Below are positions 25,301 through 32,129 of a DNA stretch of 32,129 nucleotides, piece by piece. Position 1 is the stretch's first letter; every line of letters begins with the position of its first letter. The translations under genes and the position numbers were made by a program. Source of the stretch: Chitinophaga pinensis (GTDB lineage: Bacteria > Bacteroidota > Bacteroidia > Flavobacteriales > Flavobacteriaceae); the NCBI GenBank assembly GCA_943324545.2, contig CALPMA020000008.1:1-32129 (forward strand), read 5' to 3'. The notes under the pieces are model-generated. The model had not been told where the DNA came from, ran no database searches, and worked only from the letters and a program-made list of their open reading frames with translations.

Positions 25301-25976
25301 CTGTTCCATACGGAGATGTATTTGCACCTCCATATAATCCTCCAGTAACTGCACTTGAGCTTGCATCACCACCATCTGAAAGTTCCCCTGCTGCGCCGCC
25401 GCCGCCGCCACTTCTTGTAGATGCAACTGCGTTGGCACCAGCACCACCGTAAAAAGAAAGTGCAGCGCCAGATGAGTTTCCAGTTGTAACTTTTGGTCCT
25501 CCATTACCAGCGGTAGCAATACCATTATTAGTATTAGTACCAAGACTTGTACCATTACCTCCAAAACCTCCTACCGCAGTTATTGTTGTTGTTCCAAAAG
25601 TAACAGTTGTATCAAATCCTTTCCCACCATTACTTGAAGATGAACTATTACCACCTGCCGCTCCTCCAGCGCCTATTGTTATATTATATGCAGTATTCGT
25701 TACGGAAACATTAGTATATTTTACATAACTACCTCCAGCACCACCACCTCCGCACCTTCCTGCTGAAGAGGTTGAGCCGCCGCCACCGCCGCCGCCGCCC
25801 CAAGCTTCGACTTGGATGGAAGTTACGCCTGTAGGAGGAGTCCATGTTGTTGTTCCCAAAGGAAGCGTTACAGATACTTGTTGGGAAAAAGAATTGCTAC
25901 CTACTAACATGACTAATATTACTATCAATACATTTAGCAAGGTGAAGTTGTATTTTTTTTGTACTATTTTTTTCAT
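22395..25976 (-). CDS. Glycine-rich T9SS-exported surface protein, 1193 aa
   Basis: Signal peptide (about 1-31), then a glycine-rich domain (about 55-268) opening TTWTPPTGVTSIQVEAWG and closing GAPGQIIISYT, the frame of a known Gly-rich secreted domain. An Ig-like domain (about 275-385) is followed by a module beginning YYYKGTGSLATLSNW, which also occurs in the 777-aa protein. The long beta-rich region probably folds as repeats. The last 75 or so residues (FSIVPNPVTGDSFQVNLG ... VFTAKIIKK) are a type A T9SS sorting domain, so it is exported through the outer membrane and attached or released. No catalytic motif is recognisable. Two GTGTTCGNACAC operators lie within 75 bp upstream of the start. 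The Gly-coding stretches are locally GC-rich (GCC/CCG runs near 25776-25800 and 25394-25412), unlike the surrounding DNA. Confidence 0.85.
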   Translation of the reverse strand: MKKIVQKKYNFTLLNVLIVILVMLVGSNSFSQQVSVTLPLGTTTWTPPTGVTSIQVEAWGGGGGGGGSTSSAGRCGGGGAGGSYVKYTNVSVTNTAYNITIGAGGAAGGNSSSSSNGGKGFDTTVTFGTTTITAVGGFGGNGTSLGTNTNNGIATAGNGGPKVTTGNSSGAALSFYGGAGANAVASTRSGGGGGAAGELSDGGDASSSAVTGGLYGGANTSPYGTGANGNNTTNGSPGILPGGGGSGGYTTSTSGKTGGAGAPGQIIISYTPVTPTITLSASSLSGFGSSSNSVSTSQFINVSAVNLTTNITVSASTNFEISTSSTSDFGTSVAIPFGSGTVTATPIYVRVKSGANVGLLSEAITFASASATTQTLTCSGTVVTNYYYKGTGSLATLSNWGTNSDGTGTIPPDFGSATNYQSFIIRNTSSVETDAPFTIGNVTSSVNKLVIGDPTTTAVSLTINLSYPITFGLGTKLDITAASSGNNEVIFKNTSATIPALGLIDSSANITYANGSTGITGTPCNTLKITNNTAVALTSTPNCKYLIVDSGSSIVAPSSSFITILGGGNAIINGSISGARSQGIFTTDAANKGTIYGVDLNTPITLGANSTVIYNRSSAQNISPLNYANLTVTINNAQGTLTGSATVNGILSLISGSLTTGANNLILGNNASAVFGPGTALNITGGTTNFNGRPVTLQSTAIGTARIGTITGTLSGATNVTVERYIPAKRAWRALTSPVNTTNSINANWQEAGTGNGINGFDIWSNAGGTGIISGGTGNSLLSYNSSNNTWSGITDTTTPSSLLSSSVNKPFMAFVTGPFGSNNVTTSASATTIRATGSLFTGNQTYASTATQYTFIGNPYASPLDPALMLNDADNAAFGGNIWVWDANATGSNTVGTYNLFNSGTYTNVTSNPVVTSGTQIQSGQAFFVKSAAGGTFTIKEAHKGTTFSNAVFRTAAPELLRVGLYKQVNNEWSGRDGAMTVILSDAAANQSTNKMANSTENIAFTKNGANFASNHHLPLVASDVLNVKVWNTTAGANYKLKLNTEEFSATNLEATLEDLFTNSRTPLTLDGSAVEYPFTVTTDALSTGDRFRIVFQTSALGMNNPKANGFSIVPNPVTGDSFQVNLGSLATGIYSYTICNAIGQEVEKGNIQNATQNTNYEVKMSNAATGVYIMKIKGSDNSVFTAKIIKK

Positions 25977-26001
25977 AATTAAGTATATTTTTTAAAGTTA
26001 C

Positions 26002-26013
26002 GTGTTCGAACAC
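26002..26013. promoter_or_regulatory. LacI-type operator, proximal to 1193-aa gene
   Basis: GTGTTCGAACAC is a perfect 12-bp palindrome, 26 bp upstream of the start codon. Its centre is 33 bp from that of a second copy at 26035, about three helical turns, favouring cooperative binding. Confidence 0.75.
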
Positions 26014-26034
26014 ATAATTTATGATTAAAAAAGC

Positions 26035-26046
26035 GTGTTCGTACAC
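26035..26046. promoter_or_regulatory. LacI-type operator, distal to 1193-aa gene
   Basis: GTGTTCGTACAC is identical to the susC operator, including the preceding GC and following A. The minus-strand TTAATTTG box (26064-26057) ends 11 bp before it, matching the susC promoter layout. Confidence 0.75.
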
Positions 26047-26191
26047 ACTTGAAAAACAAATTAACAAATAAAAAATGAATTAATCAAATATTATTGATGA
26101 TAATAATTAGTATTTGTAAAAAAGAAATTGATTAATTATGAAATAAATAATTATCGTGTTTTCAATAAATTAATAATTCATAAATAAATAT

Positions 26192-26215
26192 AAAAAAACC
26201 ACGCTAGAAGCGTGG
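26192..26215 (-). terminator. Terminator of the beta-helix protein gene
   Basis: On the minus strand CCACGCT-TCT-AGCGTGG is followed by seven T residues, 26 bp after the stop codon of the 651-aa gene. The core stem is the same as in the terminator at 22158. Confidence 0.85.
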
Positions 26216-26241
26216 CTCAATTAATCAAACTATAAACTAAA

Positions 26242-28197
26242 CTATATTTTTATAACCTTAACTGTTTTGGCTGTGCTTCCAATTGTAATTTGAATGATAT
26301 AAGTACCATTGGTAAAATTAGATAAATCTATTTGAGCAGTTGCAGCATTTACCTCTTTACTCAACAATTCTTGCCCAAGCATATTGATCACTTTTACACT
26401 ATTAATAGCTTCTGAATATGATAAATTTAAAATTCCTTTTACTGGGTTAGGATATACCTTAACAGAATTCGATTCCCAACTTTCATTGGATAATAACCCA
26501 GCGCCTTGATAAGCGCCTCGATTGGGTGCCGTAATAGAATTGACATTATTCATCCAAAAGTCTCTACCTCCGTTCGTAGTAATAACTCTCCCACTTGCCA
26601 ATGCCGGTGAATTAACTTGTAACTTATAACCGTCTAATAATGCATTTATTCCCGCGGTTCCTTGTCCTGGATTTACAAATAAAGGATTGGTGGTTAACTT
26701 ATTAGGGTCTGCAGGTTCGTTTGAAGGGTGGGTGCCATAGAAAATATTGTTTTGAATGTTTCTTGTTTGCCCAGTGGTTCCAAATGAATAACTTCCATTT
26801 CCTAAATTGTAAACTATATTATTAAAATAATTATAGGTGTGATTGTTCCCACTGTTTTCATGAATTATACTTGGACTCGTTCCTGATTTTATATAAAAAA
26901 CATTGTTGTAAATTTCGTTTCCTGCAGAAGAATAATTGAAAAAGACCAAATCACCCAAATCATTTTGACTAATACAATATCTTAGTGTACAACCCACATC
27001 TTCCGGATCAGGAATACCTGTGGTGTTGTTATTAGAACCACGGGTATTGCAACCCCAATAAATTCCTTGTGAATTGTCATGACTGTAGCTGTATTGAAAA
27101 ATAACACCTACACTTCCAAAATCGGGATCGTACATGCTACCATCTATATTCCCCGGATCGACATTTTGGGTAGTAGCACGGTTATAATAACCTTCGTTGT
27201 ATTGAAAAACAGTTCCTTTTGCTCTAGCAGAGAACATCGTGTTTCCAGTAGTTCCAACGGCGGTTTCATAGCAAGTATTGTATTCTATTAGGCCGGTTTC
27301 GTCAGTACAACGAATAATCATGGCGTTTTTACCTATGTGATGAATAACGTTGTTACTTACTTTAATATTAGTGAATTTTCTCGCAGTCCACAACGCCAAT
27401 TCCGTTCCTCCAGGATAGTAAACATTGTCTTCATTGTCAAATGCCAATCCGGTGTTTTCACAATAACTAATAGTACAACCATCAATTAAAACATCGTTAA
27501 ATCTTGAATTACTTGTAGAAGCTTCATTAAGAACCGCAAAATAAATTCCACCTGTTCTTTTTGGTATCGCCCCATTTACAGCTGTAGATCCATTGCCTAA
27601 TTGCCCTTTTATATGATGAATATTTAAGTTTTTTAAATAAATATGATTACAAACTCCTTTATCCACAAGGGCTACCATCACTCCGCGTCGATCACCTCCA
27701 TAAGGATTTGGATTGGTTCCAGAAGTTGAGTATAATCCTACGAAGAAAATACTATTCGGATTTGTAGTTGCTGGTAAAACCGGATAATTGGTAATTTCCA
27801 GATTATTAATTTCAATATAATCTTGATTGTATAAATAAACCACTCCTTGATTGGCTGTAGAAATTCCGTCACCATTCAATCTTGGCTTTGCTCCTGTTCC
27901 ATATTGATCCACAATAATTGGAAAAGCCGCTGTTCCTGAACCGCCAAATTTTAATTGCTGTCCGTTCCAAACACTGCCACATTTCAAGTAAATTTTTGAA
28001 CCTAAAGATAATGTAATGCTATTAACTCTAGAAATGTTTTTCCATGCAGTTACTTCGGAAGTCCCATTATTGGTATCAGATCCTGCTACAGAATCAATGT
28101 AATAAATAGCTCCATTTGATACATTGGAAATCAAAAGAAATAGAAGGATAAACCACTTAAAAGGATTGCTATTGAATAAATATTTTTTCATAAACAA
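26242..28197 (-). CDS. T9SS-exported right-handed beta-helix protein
   Basis: 651 aa. The signal peptide is about 1-29. The mature start IYYIDSVAGSDTNNGTSEVTAWKNISRVN is the typical opening of parallel beta-helix carbohydrate-active proteins. Repeating N-rich turns (YIEINNLEITNYP, HIYLKNLNIHHIKG, NIKVSNNVIHHIG) mark the helix up to about residue 500. Many such proteins are polysaccharide lyases or epimerases, but I cannot point to a catalytic set here. Residues about 575-651 (VKVYPNPVKGILNLS ... TVKVIKI) are a T9SS type A sorting domain. It has its own terminator. Its 81-bp upstream gap has no GTGTTCGNACAC operator, but read-through from the 777-aa gene is possible. A role in attacking the target polysaccharide is inferred from context. 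Confidence 0.8.
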   Translation of the reverse strand: MFMKKYLFNSNPFKWFILLFLLISNVSNGAIYYIDSVAGSDTNNGTSEVTAWKNISRVNSITLSLGSKIYLKCGSVWNGQQLKFGGSGTAAFPIIVDQYGTGAKPRLNGDGISTANQGVVYLYNQDYIEINNLEITNYPVLPATTNPNSIFFVGLYSTSGTNPNPYGGDRRGVMVALVDKGVCNHIYLKNLNIHHIKGQLGNGSTAVNGAIPKRTGGIYFAVLNEASTSNSRFNDVLIDGCTISYCENTGLAFDNEDNVYYPGGTELALWTARKFTNIKVSNNVIHHIGKNAMIIRCTDETGLIEYNTCYETAVGTTGNTMFSARAKGTVFQYNEGYYNRATTQNVDPGNIDGSMYDPDFGSVGVIFQYSYSHDNSQGIYWGCNTRGSNNNTTGIPDPEDVGCTLRYCISQNDLGDLVFFNYSSAGNEIYNNVFYIKSGTSPSIIHENSGNNHTYNYFNNIVYNLGNGSYSFGTTGQTRNIQNNIFYGTHPSNEPADPNKLTTNPLFVNPGQGTAGINALLDGYKLQVNSPALASGRVITTNGGRDFWMNNVNSITAPNRGAYQGAGLLSNESWESNSVKVYPNPVKGILNLSYSEAINSVKVINMLGQELLSKEVNAATAQIDLSNFTNGTYIIQITIGSTAKTVKVIKI

Positions 28198-28226
28198 AAT
28201 AATTGGTATTGTATATACTACTAAAT

Positions 28227-28251
28227 AAAAACCCCGAATGAAGTCGAGGTT
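28227..28251 (-). terminator. Terminator of the 777-aa gene
   Basis: The minus strand gives AACCTCGA-CTTCAT-TCGGGGTT followed by T residues. The one non-Watson-Crick pair is G-U in the minus-strand RNA but would be C-A in the plus-strand RNA, so it works best for the minus-strand gene. Confidence 0.8.
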
Positions 28252-28278
28252 TTTTATATAGAACCTGTACTTTAAATA

Positions 28279-30612
28279 TTATTTTTTAATCACTTTGTAT
28301 ATTCCTTTATTTCCTAATGAAATCACTTCTACAAAATATGCTGATGGTGATAAATTACTCATATCTATAGCTGAAGTTATCGCATTTGGATTCAAACTAA
28401 TTACTTTTTGTCCTAATAAATTAAATACGTTTACTTCGGAAATTTCAGCATCGTTGGTTAAATTCAAGAAGTCAGCCACGGGATTAGGATACAATTTTAG
28501 GTTTTCCAAATTGTGATCTTGTATTCCCAAAGCAGCTGGTACTAATTCACCTGATGCCAATAACGTTTTTCCCGTAAATCCTTGAAAAGAGATAGCGCCT
28601 AACTGAGCGGTTGACAAACTCGCAGCATTGGCTCCGAAAAATATTTTACCAGCAGTTCCTGAAGCCCCAGGAGTTCCAGTCCATCCTTTAATTACTAAAG
28701 TTTTAGTTGAGTCCCAAAAAGAAGTACTACTATCAGCAAAATTTAATGCATGCGAACCAGTTCCTAATGTTACTATTGAATTCCCTGAAAGCGATATTGC
28801 ACCAAAAGTTTGATTGAAACCACCTGAACTCAAATTACCTGCTAATTCTAAATTGGTAGCGCTAGTTATTGAAGCAATATTTGAAGCAGTTAGTGAAACT
28901 CCTGAAGTGCTAGAATTAGCAATTTTCATTGAAAAACCAGGGAAAACGGTTCCTATAGTTTGTGCAGTAGTTCCTGTATAATTTATAACACTTGTAGCAG
29001 GAGTACATACGGCAGCTTCAGCATTTAAATTTCCTGAAACAGAAATCACAGCCGCTAATAAATTTCTTGGTCCACCACCCGTAATATCTAAATTAGTGTA
29101 GGTTCCTTGCACAATAGATTGTACTGATGTTAAACTATTATAAAAAACTGAAAATGGCCAGTTGATATCTGCTGGAAAAGCAGATGCTGCTGAAGAAGAA
29201 GAATATTGCGTTTTAATTGCTCCTGTTCCGCTAACTGTTCCAACTCCCAATAATTTATTGGCGCCCATATTTAATGTTGAAGCACTTGAAATGGTTAAAT
29301 TCCCAACAGCTGTAATAGCTCCTGAAGCATTTCCTATTCCAACAGTATTTATAGCTAAATTTCCATAAGTACCTGTTTGTATTACTTGATCAGCAGCGCC
29401 ATTATAATTCACTGAAGATGTTGGGGAAATTAGGTTTAATGTAGGTAAAGTAGTTACATGACTAATAGTTAATGTACTTAAGGCTGCTAAATCTATTTTA
29501 CCATTAAAAAAAGCAGTTGCAGGAATTATTAAACTATTTGCTGTAGTTCCATTTCCTAAGACTACTTTACTTCCACTTCCGTTCACTGTCCAATCAGAAC
29601 TAATGGTGGCTCCACTATTGAAAATATTAAAAATTTGATTGGCGGCAGCAAAATCAGTTGGATGTGTTCCCGATGATGCATTTGTATTTGACCACCAGTT
29701 ATTTAAATTAGTACAAGAGGAGTTTGCTGCCAAATAGTAGGAATAAATAGTTGGAACTCCAACAGTAACTTTATAATTATCGAAAAAGGCAGAATTATTT
29801 AGAGTTGTTCCGTGCATAAACATAAAACCAAAATTGGCTAAGGAGCTACTTACATGCCCTGCTGTATCAGTTACTTCGCCAATCGCGGCTACAGATATAG
29901 CGTTTGGATCAGGATAAGCAGTAGTGGCAACGGCTGAACTTTCATCTTTTTGGTACATGTTCCATTTGTTAGATACTGGATCATAAGTAACTTTAATACT
30001 CACCACGTTTTTAAAACTAGCCAATGTGATACCAGTAATCATAGAAACCATATTGGTATTTAAATTTAAACCATTTGAAAAACTAACCAAATCATAGGTT
30101 GCCAAAGTATTTGTTCCCCCCATTACAACCGCATAACCTTTTGCAGTAGCTGCTGTTGGATCGGCATTATCGCAGGCAATTACTGTAGCAACCCCCCATT
30201 GACCCGCACCAAAACCCGACATAGTCGTCCCAGAACTTCTGTTATGACGCATTGAAAATGACCAAGTAACCAATTGCGTGTTATTACGCAACGTGTTATT
30301 AAAATTAGATACCGTTGGCATGACAGACATTGCCGAAGAACGACCTGCGGTTCCTGCCGCTACACCATTTATAATTTGCAATCGGTAATCAGGTGCTGTT
30401 GTAACTACAGTTGCCGAAGTGGCAATCCCGGTTAACAAAGTAGAGTATGTTAACGATGGAGTTCCACCTGGTGAAAGTGTTGCTCTATTGAAATCATCAG
30501 ATACAATTGTTGTTTGAGCATAATTTACAGATGTACTAAATGCCATTAATACGAAAAGTACCATTGCATTTTTAATTCTTGAATAAAAAGTATAGTGTAA
30601 TTTTATATTCAT
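28279..30612 (-). CDS. T9SS-exported LamG-like surface protein, 777 aa
   Basis: Signal peptide (about 1-32). The next 250 residues (VSDDFNRATLSP ... AFFDNYKVTV) look like a concanavalin/LamG-type jelly roll of the kind that binds or cleaves glycans. A module opening YYLAANSSCTNLNNWWSNT (about 292-310) is shared with the 1193-aa protein (NWWSNTNASSGTHPTDF versus NWGTNSDGTGTIPPDF). The remainder is Ser/Thr/Gly-rich beta structure. The end (LKLYPNPVADFLNLTN ... GIYKVIKK) is a T9SS type A sorting domain. No catalytic residues are evident. The promoter has a perfect TATATTTG -7 box with a perfect LacI operator 8 bp downstream, the clearest repressor layout in the window, so it is likely induced with the SusCD system. 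Confidence 0.82.
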   Translation of the reverse strand: MNIKLHYTFYSRIKNAMVLFVLMAFSTSVNYAQTTIVSDDFNRATLSPGGTPSLTYSTLLTGIATSATVVTTAPDYRLQIINGVAAGTAGRSSAMSVMPTVSNFNNTLRNNTQLVTWSFSMRHNRSSGTTMSGFGAGQWGVATVIACDNADPTAATAKGYAVVMGGTNTLATYDLVSFSNGLNLNTNMVSMITGITLASFKNVVSIKVTYDPVSNKWNMYQKDESSAVATTAYPDPNAISVAAIGEVTDTAGHVSSSLANFGFMFMHGTTLNNSAFFDNYKVTVGVPTIYSYYLAANSSCTNLNNWWSNTNASSGTHPTDFAAANQIFNIFNSGATISSDWTVNGSGSKVVLGNGTTANSLIIPATAFFNGKIDLAALSTLTISHVTTLPTLNLISPTSSVNYNGAADQVIQTGTYGNLAINTVGIGNASGAITAVGNLTISSASTLNMGANKLLGVGTVSGTGAIKTQYSSSSAASAFPADINWPFSVFYNSLTSVQSIVQGTYTNLDITGGGPRNLLAAVISVSGNLNAEAAVCTPATSVINYTGTTAQTIGTVFPGFSMKIANSSTSGVSLTASNIASITSATNLELAGNLSSGGFNQTFGAISLSGNSIVTLGTGSHALNFADSSTSFWDSTKTLVIKGWTGTPGASGTAGKIFFGANAASLSTAQLGAISFQGFTGKTLLASGELVPAALGIQDHNLENLKLYPNPVADFLNLTNDAEISEVNVFNLLGQKVISLNPNAITSAIDMSNLSPSAYFVEVISLGNKGIYKVIKK

Positions 30613-30666
30613 AATTGGTTATTTATTTGATTAGTATTTAGTTTGCGTAATATCAATTTATTTTGC

Positions 30667-30693
30667 GTGTTCGAACACAGATAGGCAAATATA
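30667..30693 (-). promoter_or_regulatory. Promoter plus LacI-type operator of the 777-aa gene
   Basis: The -7 box TATATTTG (minus, 30693-30686) is a full match. The perfect palindrome GTGTTCGAACAC occupies 30667-30678, over the expected start point. Bound repressor would block the start. Confidence 0.78.
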
Positions 30694-30699
30694 TAAATT

Positions 30700-30907
30700 A
30701 AAATGTGATTTAAAAATAAATTAATAAAATTCTTATATTAAATTAGAAAAAAAAAATTTATGAAAAAATAATAAAACGAAATTAACCGTGGATAATAATA
30801 AAATTATGTTAAATGCCGCTCAATTAGAGCCTTCGTAAAACATCAAAAATCGCTCATAATCTTTCAGCAAATGGTTCGAGATTTCATCTGAACAGGCTAC
30901 TAAAATC
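30700..30907 (-). other. Intergenic stretch with a possible coding or IS remnant
   Basis: The 424-bp gap 30613-31036 holds the promoter/operator, a terminator and this part. Read on the minus strand, 30902 to about 30815 is open and protein-like (SDEISNHLLKDYERFLMFYEGSN then stop) but has no ATG, and is cut upstream by an in-frame stop within the terminator. Its base composition is higher in GC than the flanking AT-rich spacer. It may be the tail of a lost gene or insertion sequence, or chance. I cannot name a family. Confidence 0.3.
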
Positions 30908-30939
30908 AAAAACGGCTAAAAGTAATTTTAGCCGTTTTT
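30908..30939. terminator. Strong bidirectional terminator after the surface-protein gene
   Basis: AAAAACGGCTAAAA (30908-30921) and TTTTAGCCGTTTTT (30926-30939) are perfect 14-bp arms around GTAA, with T runs on both strands. It lies about 100 bp after the stop at 31037. Confidence 0.9.
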
Positions 30940-31036
30940 TTTATTTTAAAAAATTACAAAAACTTTTTCTCTTAGCTTTCCAATAGTTATGGACTCAATA
31001 ACCTACTATATTAATCTATTTTGAACCTCACTTAAT

Positions 31037-32129
31037 TTAATTAGGCACATTGAGTATCAAGCCTCGATCATCGACTCCTTTATTAGCGGTATTTGCAGCT
31101 CCTCCTAATGTATTAATCATGTTATTGTATTCTGTCGCACTCACTTTACCTGTTTGGGTAATTCCACATGTATTAATTGTTATGTCGGAAGAGGTTCCGT
31201 AGCAGGTACCATTATACACCCGAACATAATAGTTTCCAGCCGATGAGGGATTGTAGGTCCGGGTATTTGTATTTGAAATTTCAGAACCGTTTAAAAACCA
31301 TGCATAGGAAGTAAATGTGTTCGTTGAATTTAGCGTGGTTCTATTATTTGCACAGCCATCGCCAGTAAGAGAAGTTGGGACACTAGGTACAGCATTAGCA
31401 TTTATTGCAATACTTCCATTCGCCGTAATAGTGCCGCATCCACCAGTCAACGTAACTGTATAATTAAAAGTGCCAGAAGTTGGTACAGGTGTTCCACTAA
31501 TCGTTACCACATTATTATTCCAAATACCCGATACACCCTGAGGAAGTCCTGTAACTGTGGCATTGGTTGCTCCGGTCGTTGCATACGTAATGTTCGTTAT
31601 AGTTGCATTTCTACATGACGATTGATTATTTGTTCCTGTAGCTGAGATTAATGAAATCGTATTATTCGTCAAATTAACTACCATTGTTCCCTGAGCAGTT
31701 GTAGGATTGCATCCACCAACCAAGGTAACCGTATAATTAAATGTACCCGCTTGAGAGGGTGTTCCACTAATCGTGACCACATTATTATTCCACGTACCCG
31801 ATACCCCATTTGGAAGTCCTGTAACTGTTGCATTGGTTGCTCCGGTTGTTGCATAGGTGATATTAGTAATGGGTGTACTATTACATACTGACTGACTATT
31901 CGTCCCTGCGGCCGAGCTCAGTACGATCGAATTGGTGACTGTGCTTATGACGGAAGCGGATGATGCCCCAGTTACCCTGCCAATAGTTGCATTATAATTA
32001 GCAGCGATCTCTTGGGTAGAAAGTACGCGATTGTAAACAATGACATTGGCTATGTAACCCAACCAATAATCTGTGTCATACCGCGTCCGACCAACCCAGA
32101 TATTTCCTGCATGCGTCGTTTTTACATCA
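31037..32129 (-). CDS. Large repeat-bearing surface protein, 5' end outside window
   Basis: The ORF track starts at a TTG (32062), but the frame stays open to the window edge (reading HAGNIWVGRTRYDTDYWLGYIANV), so this is the 3' part of a longer gene. The visible N-terminal piece ends a LamG/concanavalin-like domain (LGYIANVIVYNRVLSTQEIAANYN). Two roughly 88-aa tandem Ig-like repeats follow, each with TNITYATTGATNATVTGLP and WNNNVVTISGTP. A PKD/Ig-like unit (SYAWFLNGSEISNTNTRTYNPSSAGNYYVRV) comes after. The protein ends with GKVSATEYNNMINTLGGAAN ... LILNVPN. This lacks the T9SS sorting tail found on its neighbours, so it may be truncated or belong to a class sorted differently. It is probably a cell-surface or secreted adhesin-like protein; the ligand is unknown. 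Confidence 0.75.
   Translation of the reverse strand, partial: DVKTTHAGNIWVGRTRYDTDYWLGYIANVIVYNRVLSTQEIAANYNATIGRVTGASSASVISTVTNSIVLSSAAGTNSQSVCNSTPITNITYATTGATNATVTGLPNGVSGTWNNNVVTISGTPSQAGTFNYTVTLVGGCNPTTAQGTMVVNLTNNTISLISATGTNNQSSCRNATITNITYATTGATNATVTGLPQGVSGIWNNNVVTISGTPVPTSGTFNYTVTLTGGCGTITANGSIAINANAVPSVPTSLTGDGCANNRTTLNSTNTFTSYAWFLNGSEISNTNTRTYNPSSAGNYYVRVYNGTCYGTSSDITINTCGITQTGKVSATEYNNMINTLGGAANTANKGVDDRGLILNVPN
31400..31927 (-). repeat. Two tandem ~260-bp repeats encoding Ig-like units
   Basis: Unit A (about 31670-31927) and unit B (about 31400-31657) encode 86-88 residue repeats with long identical blocks, such as TNITYATTGATNATVTGLP. The DNA is also closely similar (for example GGAAGTCCTGTAACTGT and GTTCCACTAATCGT in both). 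This suggests recent duplication or gene conversion. More units may lie beyond the window. Confidence 0.8.

Noticed and set aside
25178-25564. 128-aa minus-strand ORF in the track
   Set aside because: It lies in another frame within the glycine-rich domain of the 1193-aa gene. The Gly/Ala-rich codons keep alternative frames open; its Val/Leu/Gln repeats are the frame-shifted image.
22158-26215. Shared CCACGCT/AGCGTGG stems as a regulatory repeat
   Set aside because: Both sit just after stop codons with T runs and act as ordinary intrinsic terminators; similar stems recur in such genomes.

Overview
The window looks like a chromosomal segment of a Flavobacterium-type member of the Bacteroidota. 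The evidence is AT-rich DNA, promoters of the TAnnTTTG type, a SusC/SusD pair, type IX secretion (T9SS) C-terminal sorting domains, and a Bacteroidota-style initiator tRNA. No database search was run, so all names rest on motifs and family knowledge.

Layout. (1) 1-2200, minus strand: housekeeping GTPases der (cut by the window start) and era, with a structured intergenic element between them. (2) 2291-~6060: the initiator tRNA-fMet gene on the plus strand, followed by a small AT-rich accessory element. The element carries a large serine recombinase whose last codons are antisense to the tRNA, a 63-aa ORF, a MerR-like regulator and, divergently, a zinc-finger-like protein and a one-TM protein. 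It ends in three 8-mers spaced exactly 30 bp apart and a perfect 21-bp-arm palindrome. (3) 6147-9413, minus: a malonate module made of a compact malonyl-CoA decarboxylase, a MatB-type malonyl-CoA synthetase and an MFS carrier. (4) 9481-20837, minus: a polysaccharide utilization locus in the order susC, susD, a glycoside hydrolase/acetylesterase fusion, a SASA-type acetylesterase and a GH2 enzyme. (5) 21118-22143, plus: a LacI-family regulator divergent from susC, whose DNA-binding helix is only complete if translation starts at a non-ATG codon. (6) 22195-32129, minus: large exported proteins, three with T9SS sorting tails (glycine-rich, beta-helix and LamG-like architectures), a 64-aa membrane protein, and the 3' part of a repeat-bearing surface protein.

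How it fits together. Near-identical 12-bp palindromes (GTGTTCGNACAC) lie just downstream of Bacteroidota -7 boxes in front of susC, of the 1193-aa glycine-rich protein (two copies) and of the 777-aa exported protein. This is the geometry expected for a LacI-type repressor, and the adjacent LacI gene is the natural candidate. I infer a single regulon joining glycan import and degradation with surface or secreted proteins. The target glycan cannot be named from sequence alone; two acetylesterase domains suggest it is acylated. The malonate module lies downstream in the same direction and could be partly co-transcribed, but that is inference.
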